A DNA stretch of 64,000 bases, taken from positions 25,571,118 to 25,635,117 of the forward strand of contig CM068588.1 of assembly GCA_035048485.1 (NCBI GenBank), written 5' to 3'. Each line of letters begins with the position of its first letter. Within the stretch, counting starts at the first letter, position 1. A model generated the notes under the pieces. The model had not been told where the DNA came from, searched no databases, and saw only the letters and a list, made by a program, of their open reading frames with translations. Both the position numbers and the translations under genes were made by a program. The stretch comes from Pteria penguin. Its lineage: Eukaryota; Mollusca; Bivalvia; Pterioida; Pteriidae. This document shows positions 43,481 through 56,699 of this stretch, piece after piece.

Positions 43481-46479
43481 TATCGGCATTCCACATCCAC
43501 AGTGTATGTATGGAACCCAATGGAATACATAAATATATGTTTGAAACATACTTTTTATATTTAAGCACCATGCTGACAGTGGTCTGTACTGAAATACCTG
43601 TCAGTTGTCATGTTTTAATTTACTTGAGGGGAGGGGGTTAAATACAAAAATTATAACATGACTCAGGTACCGCAATGTATCTGCCGAATTCTCCTGATTA
43701 TTCTCCCTGCCACCGTCATAAACTTGCTTGAGATATTTAGTTGTTCAGTGAAAGACCACAGCAATCAATACGTGAGCTAAGTTTACCACATTTTTGTCGT
43801 TTATGGATTTCTTCTCTCAACTAAGAGTTTTTCAAACGTTGCAAAGCTGATTACGTCACAAGATTACATTGTGTCTTTATCGATTTGAAAAAATTGGACT
43901 TGTATTGCCAATAATACACAACTACAGATAAAGATCTAGTAATGACATTGTACACCGCAGGTCGAATGCTCTTTCATTAAAAGCTTGTCTGTCACAATAG
44001 GAGTTAAAAACGGGGACATAACACAAAACTGCAACCCTCTGCAAATAATTATCTTATTGCTTATAATTTCACAAAGAGATTCATACGAAAGTTTGTGACG
44101 TCATTTTACACTTAGGACAACGTGCCTTATATGTACTCATGCGCACCCGAAAACGAGAGATAAGACTGATCATCCGATGCAAAATACGAAAGTAACTAGC
44201 GTCAAGTGACTATGGCACTAACAACAATGTACAACAGTACACATTCACGGAGCCCCTAAAAATTTAGAGGTGAGGCCAGGTGCCCGGGAGGAGTAAGCGT
44301 CTCCTGAATGGCTAGCCACACCCGCTATGAATGCCCTGACATTCAGAAACAAATGTAACTGAGCACTGTATGTATAAATGAATGTGAACCAACACTGTGT
44401 AAGAAAGTGTCATTATCACGTAAAGTAGCGATGAAGGAAAATCGTCTCTTGTACATATAAGATGAATATAGTCTCCTGCTATAAGGAAAGTGTCGCATCT
44501 ACTTGACATCAGACCAGGGGTAGAATGACAAGTCAAAAATATTCCCACATGGACACGAGAACGTTTGTAAACATTTGGCACTGCCTCTAAGTTTCATTTT
44601 GTTATCTATATCACGTATACATTAAACTTTACTTTTCAAAGTTAAATAGTGTATTAATCTTATAACTCTGATTATGCGAGCCAAGTCACTTAGGAGTAGA
44701 TAATACATGGCCCATTATACTAATGTGTTACATTGAATATCATACACTACCTGCATTGAAATAAAATCCACGGGCTTTCCATACTCGAGTCCGAAGGACT
44801 TCTTGTCTAATCCTTTACACGACACCATATCAATTTCCTACACTACTCAAAACAAATGGAATATACTTTTCACAAGAGTTTTAAAATATCCTGATATCTA
44901 TTGTTTCATATATGTATCAATGTCTTTACGTGTACATACTGACTACCTTTAATATCCCATGAAAATGTATATATCGTTTTTCTATTGGTATCAGTCTCGG
45001 ATAATGTAACAATAAATCAAATTGCCCCTTTGTACGGTTTATGGAATCCTTGTCAGTACCAGCATCAGCGTTCCTATATGTATGGTCTATAATATATCAT
45101 TTTGTCGGTTCCAGTATCCAAGTGCCTCTATACACGATCTGTTGAATCACTTTGTCGGTCCCAGCATCAAAGTGCCTGTATGGTTTATAGCACTATGTAT
45201 CCGTTTGTCGGTCTAACCATCCAAGTATATGCATTTATGATCTATAGTATATGCCTTTGACTGCAGACTTCGATACCAGAAAGTCTGCACGCTACACTAT
45301 TTACACCTTATCTACTTTCAAACGAAGAAAGCAATTACTTATATGCTATATCCGCTCTGTAATTGTTAGTAAAGCCCACACTCTGCCATTTGCGGTGGAA
45401 GTCATTCGATTCATGTCATACGAAGTGTTCATTATCGCCAATGTATCGGTGACACATCCTGTAGAGACGATGGCTAAGATTGGTTAAGGCTCGCCCGGAG
45501 ACTGCATGATAGAGCTGATGTAAAGAACGCAATGCGTATCCAATCGAAGACAACTGTTGGAAGGGAATGCGCGACTTTTCTGTATGTGTGTCAAGTTCGA
45601 TATGGAGTTACTGATTCCAAATAGACACAATAATGAAAAAAGTATGATTTTGAGTTTGGTGGTTTCGTCAGGCAACTGTTCAATTCGTGTAAAACTTACG
45701 TCGAGAAGTACCCTCCAAATAAATATGAATCCAGCTAAGTAATGAAACACCTGGACTTAAACTATGTCAGTCGGGCACGTTTGTATCTCACCTGCATCGA
45801 ATTTAACAGCCTATATGTAATGACTTGTAATAATAAAATCGTGGTAGTCGCGATCACCTTGCTCTGTTATGTCAACGCCATTCACTTAATCTGTATATTT
45901 CTGTATGATACATGAGGTTTTAATTAATACCTTTAACAATTGAATTCTTTTAAAGTTTGAACAGTAAAAGGTAAATATCCCTTCAGATGAATGCATGTTT
46001 TTTTTTTCTTTAAGGTATGTTAAACAACTTGAAACCCATGTTCCATATTCTGACGGTATACATGATAAATAACACGCGCAATATGTAGTAAAAAGGAAGT
46101 TGATGTATTTCATTCTAATATGAAAAGGGGGTATGTACTTCTAAATTACTTAATTGAATTGATTTAAAACTTGCAATTATACCAACATTTTGTAAAATGT
46201 AGATAATTATGAATTACAGTGACAAAAAATAACCCGTTTTCCGTACAAACCTTTCGGCAGTAAACTATTTTGTCGCCTTTGCTTGAGACCGCGTACGCTT
46301 CTGTTTTACTTCCTGGTTTCCAAAAACAATATTAGAATTCTATTGTTGACTTATGCATTGAAATCATATTATACAAATGAAATGTATAATGATTTACAGT
46401 CTAGCGCACATAAGAGGTTTGAATTTGAAGAAATAACATAAACGCCTATAAAATGAGTGCATTTACCCGCTGGATTTTC

Positions 46480-46480
<1 letters not shown>
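43481..46480. other. Sequence without recognised gene
   Basis: No exon of the flanking genes found. A dispersed copy of the ~43-bp minisatellite unit occurs at 44283-44305 (GGGAGGAGTAAGCGTCTCCT). A stretch at 45752-45701 on the minus strand is bounded by CAG and GTAAGT and encodes VFHYLAGFIFIWRVLLD; it is listed as a finding only. Confidence 0.4.

Positions 46481-46486
<6 letters not shown>

Positions 46487-46518
<32 letters not shown>
46487..46518. repeat. (CT)n microsatellite
   Basis: Sixteen CT repeats. Similar runs occur at 50538-50560 and 58921-58968. Confidence 0.9.
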
Positions 46519-46520
<2 letters not shown>

Positions 46521-49480
46521 GGCTATTTTTATGTTACGTAGAAATGCAATAGAACATGATCCATATTGAGATTGAACAGCTCGCTTACCTCACATTAATC
46601 TAAGAACTGCATAAAGGAGAGGGCAGACAGGATCAGAGAAGGGGGAAGGTTTGACGTCATTTTATGTACCATAGCGTTATCCGTCATACAAAGTGCTACA
46701 ATAAACCGGCAAAAAAATATAGAGAAAGAAGACATCTGTTCCAGTTGTAGGAGAAAAGTCGCTATGACTATGCAGAGAATACAAGAACAGACGCAAAAAG
46801 ACGTCACAAAAATATGAGATAGTAAGGCAGTTATGGTTAATACTTAGAACGGTCAATTGAAATGACAATTGCCACTCATACGGTGTGGCTTAGCAGTTTT
46901 TTTAACCACTTTACCATTCAACACACAAAAGCAGTACAATCAAAGAAGATAGAATTAAAAAATGATAAATAATGCTCCATATACAGGACAAACACCTATA
47001 TCTGTACACGAATATAATTATGTTATTAATATACATATAAAAATATTAAGTGACATCAACAAATGCCAATCTTGCTCTGCCCGTGTAAAAGCGAGCAAGG
47101 ATCCCTGATTTGAGGAGTTAGTTTTAGACGAGACCAGTCATAGAGATCCTTATGTGCTGTTTGATAGAGTGCAACGCACAAAGCAAAAGTCTTCATAAGA
47201 CTGTCGTAGGTTTCAATACAAGACTTAAGCCTTTACGATGATCTCGGGGTGGAAATCGGTTAAATTTTTTTTAAGCCGATGTGACCAAAATCATCGGAAC
47301 CTTTAACCCTCCTTAGATTATATAATACATCACCGTAGAAATAGAGATGAGGGATTCCGCTGGACACATATCATTAAAAAGTAATTTTTGAAAGTAATTT
47401 TTCAGATTAAAAGATCTAAATATGATTTGAAAGATTTTCCAAAAGTTTTTCCAAGTTAATGGTATCTGTAACCCTGAGCCAAAACTTAGTTAATATGATT
47501 AATTAGAATAACAGGAACAAACCTATACGGGCAACAAACTGCCGAACTCTATGCGACATCGATGCTCAGTAAACCGTGAAACTAGGGAAGAGAGTAGCAT
47601 ATGTCTCTCCAAGCGTGAGGTTTCCGAATACTTTGTGTATATTTTACGCGTGCATAGAAAAAGAGCCAAGCAAAATAGAACATTGTTTCAAATAGAAATA
47701 CATAAAATACCAAATTGACAAATCAACAAATGAAATCACGAGGTTTCGGTGAAAGTTCAGAATTTTTTATCAGTTCTTAGTTTTTGAAAATACTTTTGAC
47801 CGTTCTTACAAAATTTCTAAATTTCCAGAATCGTCATTTTCTAGCTCATGCTTAGGTGTATGGTAGGCGTTTCCAGCTTCCAAGTCTGTATCCTTGGTTT
47901 CATCCATCCCAACCCACCCACCCCCCTTTGCAAATGAGAATCTCTTGCTTCTCGGCTATGCTATATGATTTATAACGAGCAATCAATATGACGTACTTCA
48001 TGTTGTTACATGAAAATGGAAATCGGGAAAACGGGAAATGAATTCAACACATCTTTTAAAGATTGAAATCTATAATACAATGTACATGTATAAAGAAAAA
48101 TATTAATAATCAGATTATGATTCATTTAAACAGATTATGTTTTTATATGGCAATGTTAATTGCTAATTTGACTCCTGATAATCTGTGCGCCAAATTTGGT
48201 TAATCCAGGTTTAAATTATAAGTATATGAATCATTGATATTTACAATTCTCTCCTGACAGAAGACCCTCTTTAAAAATTTTCGTTGTCTTTCATCAACGC
48301 CTAAAAATCTAGCTAAAATGTGGCTTTCCAAGCTGATATGCATTTTCATATTATATGATACACATATATGCATATGTATTAAATATAATAGACCTTTTCA
48401 TATTTTAAAATTTCATCTCGCATTACATGCCCGACATGTAATTTTTGGCGCTGAAATTTGCGTCATTCTATTATGATGTAATAATCCAAGCATTAACGCC
48501 ATAATGGAAATTGCGGCAAAACATAGTCTGTCGGGCATGAAGCCCTATAATATCATGTTAAATATGAAATGAGTACATCGATAAACTGCTTTTAAAGTTA
48601 ATTAAGGAATGTTTCTCTAATTGTTTACTGTTTGCAGATATGAAGATTTTTGGACCAATATAAACGATATAATACGGTATAATTCGCAGAGTGCAGTTCC
48701 TCGCAGCGAGCAGTATTTCAATGAAAACGTAATTATTGATTTGTAGAGAAGTTAAATGTGCGCCTTCAATCTCCAAAGCAGAGTTGTCGTTCCTTTATAT
48801 ATGGACCGTAATTCTGCATGGAGATTGGTGCAGTTTGTGAAAGAAGTGTTAAGCATAAATCGTGCGGACATGGAATTTAGTGAAACTGAAGCAGTCACAA
48901 TAGAATTATTCCCTAGTAAGCGAGGCATAAGAGCCAGAGGCACTACGGAATTTGTCTTGACGAGGCCTGTGCATCAACGCTTCAACATTACGGTACGGCA
49001 TGACGGCGAATTCTGAAAGATTTCTAGTGGAAATAGAAGTTAGTGTTTCTCTGGTTTCTTTCTTTTGTGGCTCAGAACAAGTTTGATTGCCTGTGCACAT
49101 GCAGACGCTTCATTATGGTGGTCACTCATGTACATGATGTGTGGAAGCTCGAATGCAGCATTCTTCACAGCTTGGATAGCAGTAGTGTACTTATTATTTC
49201 AGAAAATAAAAAGTCTTAAAAGTTAGAAATTGTTTTTATTTATACTAAATGTATCACTGGCGATGGTTGCCACATTGTTTTGGTACACACAAGTAGTTCC
49301 GGTAATAGTGGGTGTGTCCCCATAGGAAAGTTCGTGTGACAGAAATAACATCAATTTCATGACCAATCAAAACTGTCGATACAGTTGAAATTAAATTATA
49401 TTTCAAAGACTGTGAAAGATAAATATAATTTCTTATCAGTCATGTTTAAAACTATAGAAAAGGTACTTTACTCTGACACA
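46519..49480. other. Sequence without recognised gene
   Basis: Includes a small inverted repeat CATGCCCGACA (48427) / TGTCGGGCATG (48529) that may bound a ~115-bp MITE. An unrecognised 86-codon plus ORF runs from 48756 to 49016 (contains VLSINRADMEF and RFNITVRHDGEF); its first bases form one arm of a 31-bp inverted match with 51914-51944. Confidence 0.4.
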
Positions 49481-49484
49481 CTGT

Positions 49485-50165
49485 CGTCCGTTCGTCGTCG
49501 GTAATTGATATCTTGTCCGTTTGTCTGTATGTGATACTCCACCATCCGTTCATATGCATGCAAAACCTATCGATATCCTTCGTCTGTATGTGATATCATC
49601 TCTTCTGTTCAGATTACTTGTCGTCCGTATGTCTGTGATACCTTGTTATCCGTTCGTACGGATGTGATACCATGTCTTCTGGTGTCTCTGTGATACTAAA
49701 TATCCGTTCGTATAGATGCGATTCCTTGTCGTCTGTGTATCTGTGATCCATTGTTATTCATTCGTATGTAATACTTTGTCGTCCGTTCGTCTATATGAGA
49801 TACCTTGTCTGTTCGTCTGTATGTAATACCATATCGTTCGATCGTCTTTAGGCAATACCTTCTTTGTGTAATACCCTGATGTCCATTCTTTTGTGCGTTT
49901 TATCCTGTAATTTTGCTTTTCCCACGTTATTCCCTGCTGACCGTTCATTTGTATGTGAAGTACTGTCTTCCGTTCGTCTGTACTTGATATCTTGTGATCC
50001 GTTCGTCTGTAGATGATACCCTGTCGTCCGTTCTTTACCATGTGATACCCCTCTTCCGTTCGTATGTAATGATAGTATGTCGTCAATTCGTCTGTACTTG
50101 ATTCCCTGTCGTTCGTTCGTCTATACATAATACTTTGTTGTCCGTTCGTTGGAGTTGGTATCATT
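49485..50165. repeat. Degenerate minisatellite (GTCCGTTCGTCTGTATGTGATACC-type units)
   Basis: About 20 diverged units of ~30-36 bp built on CGTTCGTCTGTATGTGATAC + CTTGTCGTC. Too degenerate for a precise period. Confidence 0.75.
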
Positions 50166-51008
50166 TGGGAAATGAAACTCGCATAATTGACGAAGTAGGT
50201 TGTACCAACACAGAATTCACGAAGGGGATTCAACGAAATCGTAAAATGTTAATTTACTTATTCTGCTAAAAAAAAAACTGGTACGTTTTTGTCAAATTCC
50301 AGGGAAGAACGAAATCTGCAAACGACCCCCCATGACCGCGCTTAATCCGCACATGACTTGTAAATCAAATCACTTATACTTACAATATTGCCATCATAAA
50401 ATCTTGAATTGTTTAATTATATTTTGCTTTGTTTATTATGTGATCTTAGGGAATATTAAGGGGGTTTTCGGTATGTTTAATCTGTTATATGTAAAAACTA
50501 AATTAAAGTCTGTAGAAATGGATACAAGGATATTATTCTCTCTCTCTCTCTCTCTCTCTCATACGATTTTATCCGGTATCTACGCATAGCAAGTGTTAAT
50601 CATTTCAAAACATACCTTCATCATTACAGAATCTAGAAAGTGTTGAAGAATGTTGAAGCAGTTTACAAACTCTCTCTAAACGATTGCCTGTGTTTATCAA
50701 CAAAACACCTCGCCCGATATAAATGTTTCTGAATTCGATAACTTTTGATAACTCTCTACATCTTGGATGAATATCGAGATCCCTGGCATTCACCTGTCCA
50801 GGAATCCGTCACGACCGATTACTATGCTAGCACTGCTAGGGCACTGCCAATTGTCTTCAGATAACCCACGATTAATAGGTTAATTATTTATGTTACGTCA
50901 GGAGACTATCAGAAGCACACATCCACATTCCTTACCAAAGTCTTTATACATTTTTTGGGTTATTCTACATGAACAGAAAATTAGGTTGAAATATTCAATG
51001 TAAACATT

Positions 51009-51201
51009 CAGTGACGGATCCAGGGTTTCCTAAAAAGGGAGGGCATATATGAAAGTCACGTATTGGCCAGAATACTCAGCCATTTTGGTGTTTTACTCAT
51101 ATATTGAAGTATTTTCAACCTCACCTATGTATGCCTTGCAAAATTGTGACTAAAAAGCTTGCCTGGGCCCTCCGCCTCCCACCCTCTAAAATCCGCCACT
51201 G
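51009..51201. mobile_element. MITE family 1, copy 4, with perfect 5-bp target duplication
   Basis: Ends CAGTGACGGATCCAGGGTTT and AAATCCGCCACTG, flanked by ACATT at 51004-51008 and 51202-51206. Same orientation as copy 3. Confidence 0.9.
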
Positions 51202-53204
51202 ACATTGCATTTTGGATTTCATTACACGCTTCTGCACTTTTGCTTTTTCAAGGCGTTTATGTCTCTTCGGTGATGCTCAAGGCCTAAACTGTAGAAACCG
51301 AAAGTATAAATAGTTGAAGAGCTAACTCATTACCAAATCGACTTAGAAGTAAGAGTCGATGAACCCCTTTAAGAACAGAGCTATGCATAGGGAGATACTT
51401 CTTAGTTTTAGAATAATTTACAAACCTTTTTTCACGGTAAATTGGAAGAATATATTTCGATTTCGATTGCATCATAAAAAGCTATCTCTAAAGCAGTTAC
51501 GGTCCTTGCACTCCCTTTAATCTCTGCCAACTACTAAAAGTAGTCCTTAGTCAGAAAGCAGAAAATATAGACTGCTTTGCGTGTTTTGGGGAAAATGTAT
51601 TCGTATTCAAGTTATCTGGGCGAAAATTATACAATGAGGGATTCATTCAGAAATTACAAGAGGTGCTAGGTGCAAATGATAGTGTGTTATTGACAAACTG
51701 GACGTTGATTTGTACGCCGAGAAAATATTGTGCGGTATAAATTCAGGGTTGATTTCATGTAGAAGCCCGATTAAAACTCAATGTAACATGGCAAATGTTT
51801 TAAATTTAACTAATAAAGCTACTGAAGACCAAGGCATATTGCCTAGAGGCAAAAATCTGATTTTACAAGAATCTTGTAAAACCTGAGACGTTGGCAAAGG
51901 TGTGTATGGATTGTAAAGGAACGACAACTCTGCTTTGGAGATTGTATAAAAAGATACCTTCTCTTACATAAAAAAGGAAAATAGAAAGGCCAGGATAATT
52001 CAGACATGGCATTCCATTCGTACTTTTACTGCTCTTTGTAAATGTGATTCATATGGCGTCTTTTCGAGTACACTTTTCTGAAAAATGTATTTTACTAAAT
52101 GTATTGAAAATCAGGTGTCAAACTATAATTCATTTTTTTCTAAATCAATATTCATTTATCACTTCTTTAATGAAAATTTATTAATTTTATGCATTAAAAA
52201 CATACATAGTGATCTGCTGGCGATTAAAACCTGTATGTGGCCTAATATAAAATGTTTAGCTCGGCGTCAAGAATGTTGCTGGATCTATCCTATCGGGAAA
52301 TCCCCCATCAAGGCAACGATAGGTGTGTGATATGCGACTTCTAAGATCTAAATGCAGTAAATGGCCATATATAGTTGTGATTAAAGCGAAGACATGTAAC
52401 TTATGCTTGATTTGTATAATGGATAAATCTCATCAACTGAAAAAAAATACATTCGATATCAATTTTCCGTGACTAAAGGTGAAATAAACACACATTTGAT
52501 ATATCAGTACATGTAATTAACGTGCCAAATCACTACTATTTTCGTCGTATATATCGCTTGTCATTGTAGAATTAATGATTATAATATACGAGATATCATT
52601 GCCATGGTTATCCAGTGGTAAAGTGTAAATAATAAGGCACCTCAATTTATTCAATAGATATAAGCATTATAAAGAAGAGATGTTATTGCTGGTACATTTA
52701 TTAAACAGATTAATTTAAAGATCATTCAGTTGTGTACTCCGAGCTTGCAGATAGAAAACCTCCGGCGGCGGTGATGACACAAATATTTTACACGCAAAAA
52801 AACCAAACACAAAAACGGAAAGGAAAAAGAAAAAAAAAAGATCCAAACATCTTTTGACAAATTTCATTCATAATCAACCAAATGTGCTCTTTGACCCCGA
52901 CAAAGGGGGAGTGGTGGTAGATCAGCAATGGAGTCATTACATCATAATTCATGATCGTTGGGGGTCGCAGGTGAATGGGTTGTTACTATATTTAAAGTGT
53001 TTAATGCAAGCGCAGCGAAATAGTGTAGAATTATGCAGTTAGTGATAAATATACAACTGCGAGAGAAATCCGTTGGATATTACCAAAAGTAGAATTACCC
53101 AGTTGCTCTAATAAAATTACTGATACTGCATGTATGTACATTCTATGACCCAAAGAAATTGTTATCCCCCCTTTCATGACTCACACAGAATATCTATATA
53201 AAAC
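51202..53204. other. Sequence without recognised gene
   Basis: AT-rich. It contains the second arm of the 31-bp inverted match (51914-51944). ORFs at 52085 and 52854 are not recognised and look incidental. Confidence 0.4.
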
Positions 53205-53501
53205 AAGAAAAGTCGGTGCTGCCTAGTAAATAAAGAGCTATTCTCATGACCTAGAGGTCCCGGGTTCGATTCCCGCCGTGGACAAGCCGATGTTGTGTTT
53301 TGGATGAGACAGTAAAAACCGAGATCTGGTCTCACGGTAAACTTGGTTCGTAAAGATCCCTCACTACTTCGATTGGGTCCATTGTCTATTACATTAATAA
53401 AGGTACAAATTTCCACGCAATGCATCAGGCAGATGCCGTCACCCTATACGAGAAATAACCATGGAGTGACGTAAAACAATAATCAGTCAATAAATCAATA
53501 T
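53205..53501 (+). mobile_element. tRNA-derived SINE
   Basis: Begins AGTCGGTGCTGCCTAGTAAA, with a perfect B box GGTTCGATTCC near 53262. The body has TTTTGGATGAGACAGTAAAA and AAGATCCCTCACTAC, then CAGATGCCGTCACCCTATAC and GTGACGTAAAACAATAATCA with a TCAATAAATCAA tail. Complementary in layout to the minus-strand copy at 37722. Confidence 0.85.
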
Positions 53502-55205
53502 AAACTTGGATGTTTCCTTACCTCAAGTTTGATGAAATGCGGTGGATGATCATAATTCAATCCAAAATCTCGCCGCTTCAAGATCAGACACCGTAACGTC
53601 ATGTCGTGAAACGAAAGTAAACGCTTTATTCACGGAGTTCGCAATATGTAACTACCTGTCTGTCGAGACTTGGCACAGAATCCGGGCGCAAACAAAATCC
53701 AAGGTATTATGTATGTTACGTCTCGCATAGATGTTAAAGGAACTATTATATCGGTATATATATGTACATGCAAGTGAAATGTGCATTTAGGATTGTTTTT
53801 TATAATACTTCTCGATGTATGAATTGATGACTACTTGTGAGACGGTGCAGGTTTTGTAATGGGCAGCCAACACATGTAATTAATATATATATAAGATTCA
53901 ATTCAATTCTTTTATTATTTGTATAACACTCGGTACATCATACTGATTATTTGCACATTATATATATACAGAATATATACATAGCTAGATGAACCTTTAT
54001 GATGTTATCTAATATTAATGAAATCGTAACAGAATGTGAATTATGCATGTGAATTATTACGATTCCTGCTCTTAGCTTACTGGCTAAATGAATGAATTTT
54101 CCTAAAGTGCACATGTTTTGCACACTTGAAATTCACATCAATTTGAAACACTTAGTCCAATGCAAGATACAGCATAGGAAATGAGCAACAAATAAGTGAT
54201 AACTTGCAAACAGTATAAATGGAGTTTTATCGAAAATTATGTAAGTTATTTTATCACGAGTTTAGCAATTCAATATTTATTTGTATTACATTTCTTTTCC
54301 ATGTTTTTTTTTATGAATTGATTTTTAAACTCTTTTTCTTTAGGATTGTCACTTTTCAACTATCTATGAAGTAATATAAATACATTCTATATATCGTTTA
54401 AAAGTAGTTTTATATTGTGTATTGTCTATCATCGTTTAGTCCAAGAAAATAACTCAGTTTTCTGGTACGTAACTTCGGTTTTCAGTTCAGTTTCAGTTTA
54501 TTTTATTTCGTATATCGTAAGATATATAGAATACAAATATAGTTACCAATGTCTGTGGTTGAATTTCTTGCTTTTTCACATTTAGTGCAAACATACATGT
54601 AAATAATTAATAAAAGAAATAGGCATATAACAGTGGTATAACTTTATAATTTAATGAATAATATTTTGGACTTCATGTTCCATCTGCAGATAATTCCTCA
54701 CGAATATTACTAGCTTCTACCAAGAATTTTCCCAACCCCCTTACCTTCTTAATATTTTCACTACTAAGTAATCGAATTATCTTAAAAACCCACTGCTATT
54801 ACGATACAAATACATTTTGATATACTGTTTTCTTACTGCTTCATAAATTGGACATTGAAGTATAAAATGATATTCATCCTCTATCTCATTCATGTTACAT
54901 AATAAACATTTACGATCATTTTTATTGACGTATAAATATTTTCCTTTTTTTATGTTAAGGTTATGTCCAGAGATTCTAAATTCAAATATTACTTCTCCAA
55001 TTTTACGGCTAGTGATTTTGTAAGATAAAACTGAAGGCAGTGATTATTTACAATATACTTTAATACAAACTACTTTTCGCCAAGACATCGAGCTCCGACC
55101 TTATTTCTTGAATAAATATATCTTTAATTACCTACTGTATCTGAACACAGGACATTAGCAAGCTGCCAATGTGACTTGAATCCTGGATGACCTCCAGACA
55201 AGCAC
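53502..55205. other. Sequence without recognised gene
   Basis: AT-rich with no clear exon, repeat family or RNA gene. Confidence 0.4.
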
Positions 55206-55237
55206 GACCAGCTCCAAATAAAAATAAAAACAGCAGG

Positions 55238-55239
<2 letters not shown>

Positions 55240-55273
<34 letters not shown>
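55240..55273. repeat. Poly-G tract
   Basis: About 34 consecutive G; could form a quadruplex, and its exact length may be an assembly artefact. Confidence 0.9.
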
Positions 55274-55574
55274 CTTTAGGGAATAAATTAATGTTCTTCA
55301 CACTCTGATGTCGAGTATTAGTATTATGCTCTGCACAGATATATTTTGTCAGAGAGAGAGAGAGTATCCATAGTTTCGTAAATAGAAAATGCCAGGAGAA
55401 CGAAAACACCAGATTTCGGGATTACAAATTGGATTTTTTCTCAAAAATATTTCAGTTTCCTTGTCCTTTTTCTCGACATAAATATTCAAACTGATTGCTA
55501 TAGCATAACTGCATGAAAAGCTTAACTTTTCGTAACAATTTTCGTTGTCCATTTATTTATTTAAATCAGAAATA

Positions 55575-55664
55575 TTATATTATTATAATTATTATTATTA
55601 TCATCATTATCTTTTTTGTTTTATTATTATCATTATTATAGTAATTATTATTATTACTATTATT

Positions 55665-55695
<31 letters not shown>

Positions 55696-55746
55696 TTATT
55701 ATTATCATTTTTATTTCTATTATTATTTTTATTATTATTATTATTA

Positions 55747-55801
<55 letters not shown>

Positions 55802-55820
55802 CATTATTATTATTATTATT
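55575..55820. repeat. (TTA)n-type microsatellite
   Basis: Imperfect TTA/TTATCA repeats followed by a pure run at 55749-55800. Confidence 0.95.
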
Positions 55821-56042
55821 AAGTGTGAGAGATGGAATCACATAACTTAGGATTGCAACGCTGCTTATGTATACGTGCTTTCTTAGCTATGGTGCACATT
55901 CGCCTTAGATTTATCTTCCTTGAAACACAACCGTCGGACTCGTATTTGTTCTTTTTATCTTCCTTTGTATTAATCTAACATTCTTAAAGTAATTGCACTT
56001 GTCATTTGGCACTATATATTGCACATACGACTAATCTGAATA

Positions 56043-56092
56043 AACGGATGGATGGATGGATAAATGGATGAATGGATGGATCGATGGATGTG
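56043..56092. repeat. (GGAT)n microsatellite
   Basis: GGATGGATGGATAAATGGAT-type repeats just beyond the 3' end of gene D. Confidence 0.85.
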
Positions 56093-56180
56093 TATATTTC
56101 ATGGATATCAGTAAAAGGAAAGAATGAATGAATGATCTCCATGCTGTACGGTGATCAGTAAAATAGTTTTCATTCTGATT

Positions 56181-56608
56181 TCACTTTTCCTCTGATTTCT
56201 CTCCACCAATGTTTTTCATCATTCCTGTCTTCACTTCTTCATCGCTTGTTTCTAAATCTTTGCTGTCTCTTTTCGGCAAATATTTCTCCAAAATATATAA
56301 TTTGAGTCGGAAGATTCCGTAAATGATCAAATGGGTCAAGGGAGTCAATACAAACACATACAATATTGCCAGTAGTACGGATTTTACTGGACTTTCCCAC
56401 CACTTCAAGAACGAGTACACTGTGTAGCCTGAGATGACGTAGTTGATTAAATGTATCATCATATAGCAAAAGCTGTACAGCATGGGTATATACACGTGCT
56501 GGAACTTGATGGGTTTCCGAGTCACAATTAGCATGAGAAGTACATGGAAGAGATTGATGCCATGTTTGTTGACGGTCCACGGCCTTACAGCTACAAAACA
56601 TAATGCAT

Positions 56609-56699
<91 letters not shown>

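Noticed and set aside
45251..45487. 78-codon plus ORF and an open minus frame opposite
   Set aside because: Neither strand gives a recognisable protein or splice-site context.
55545..55850. Poly-Ile/Tyr/Asn ORFs
   Set aside because: Translations of a (TTA)n microsatellite.
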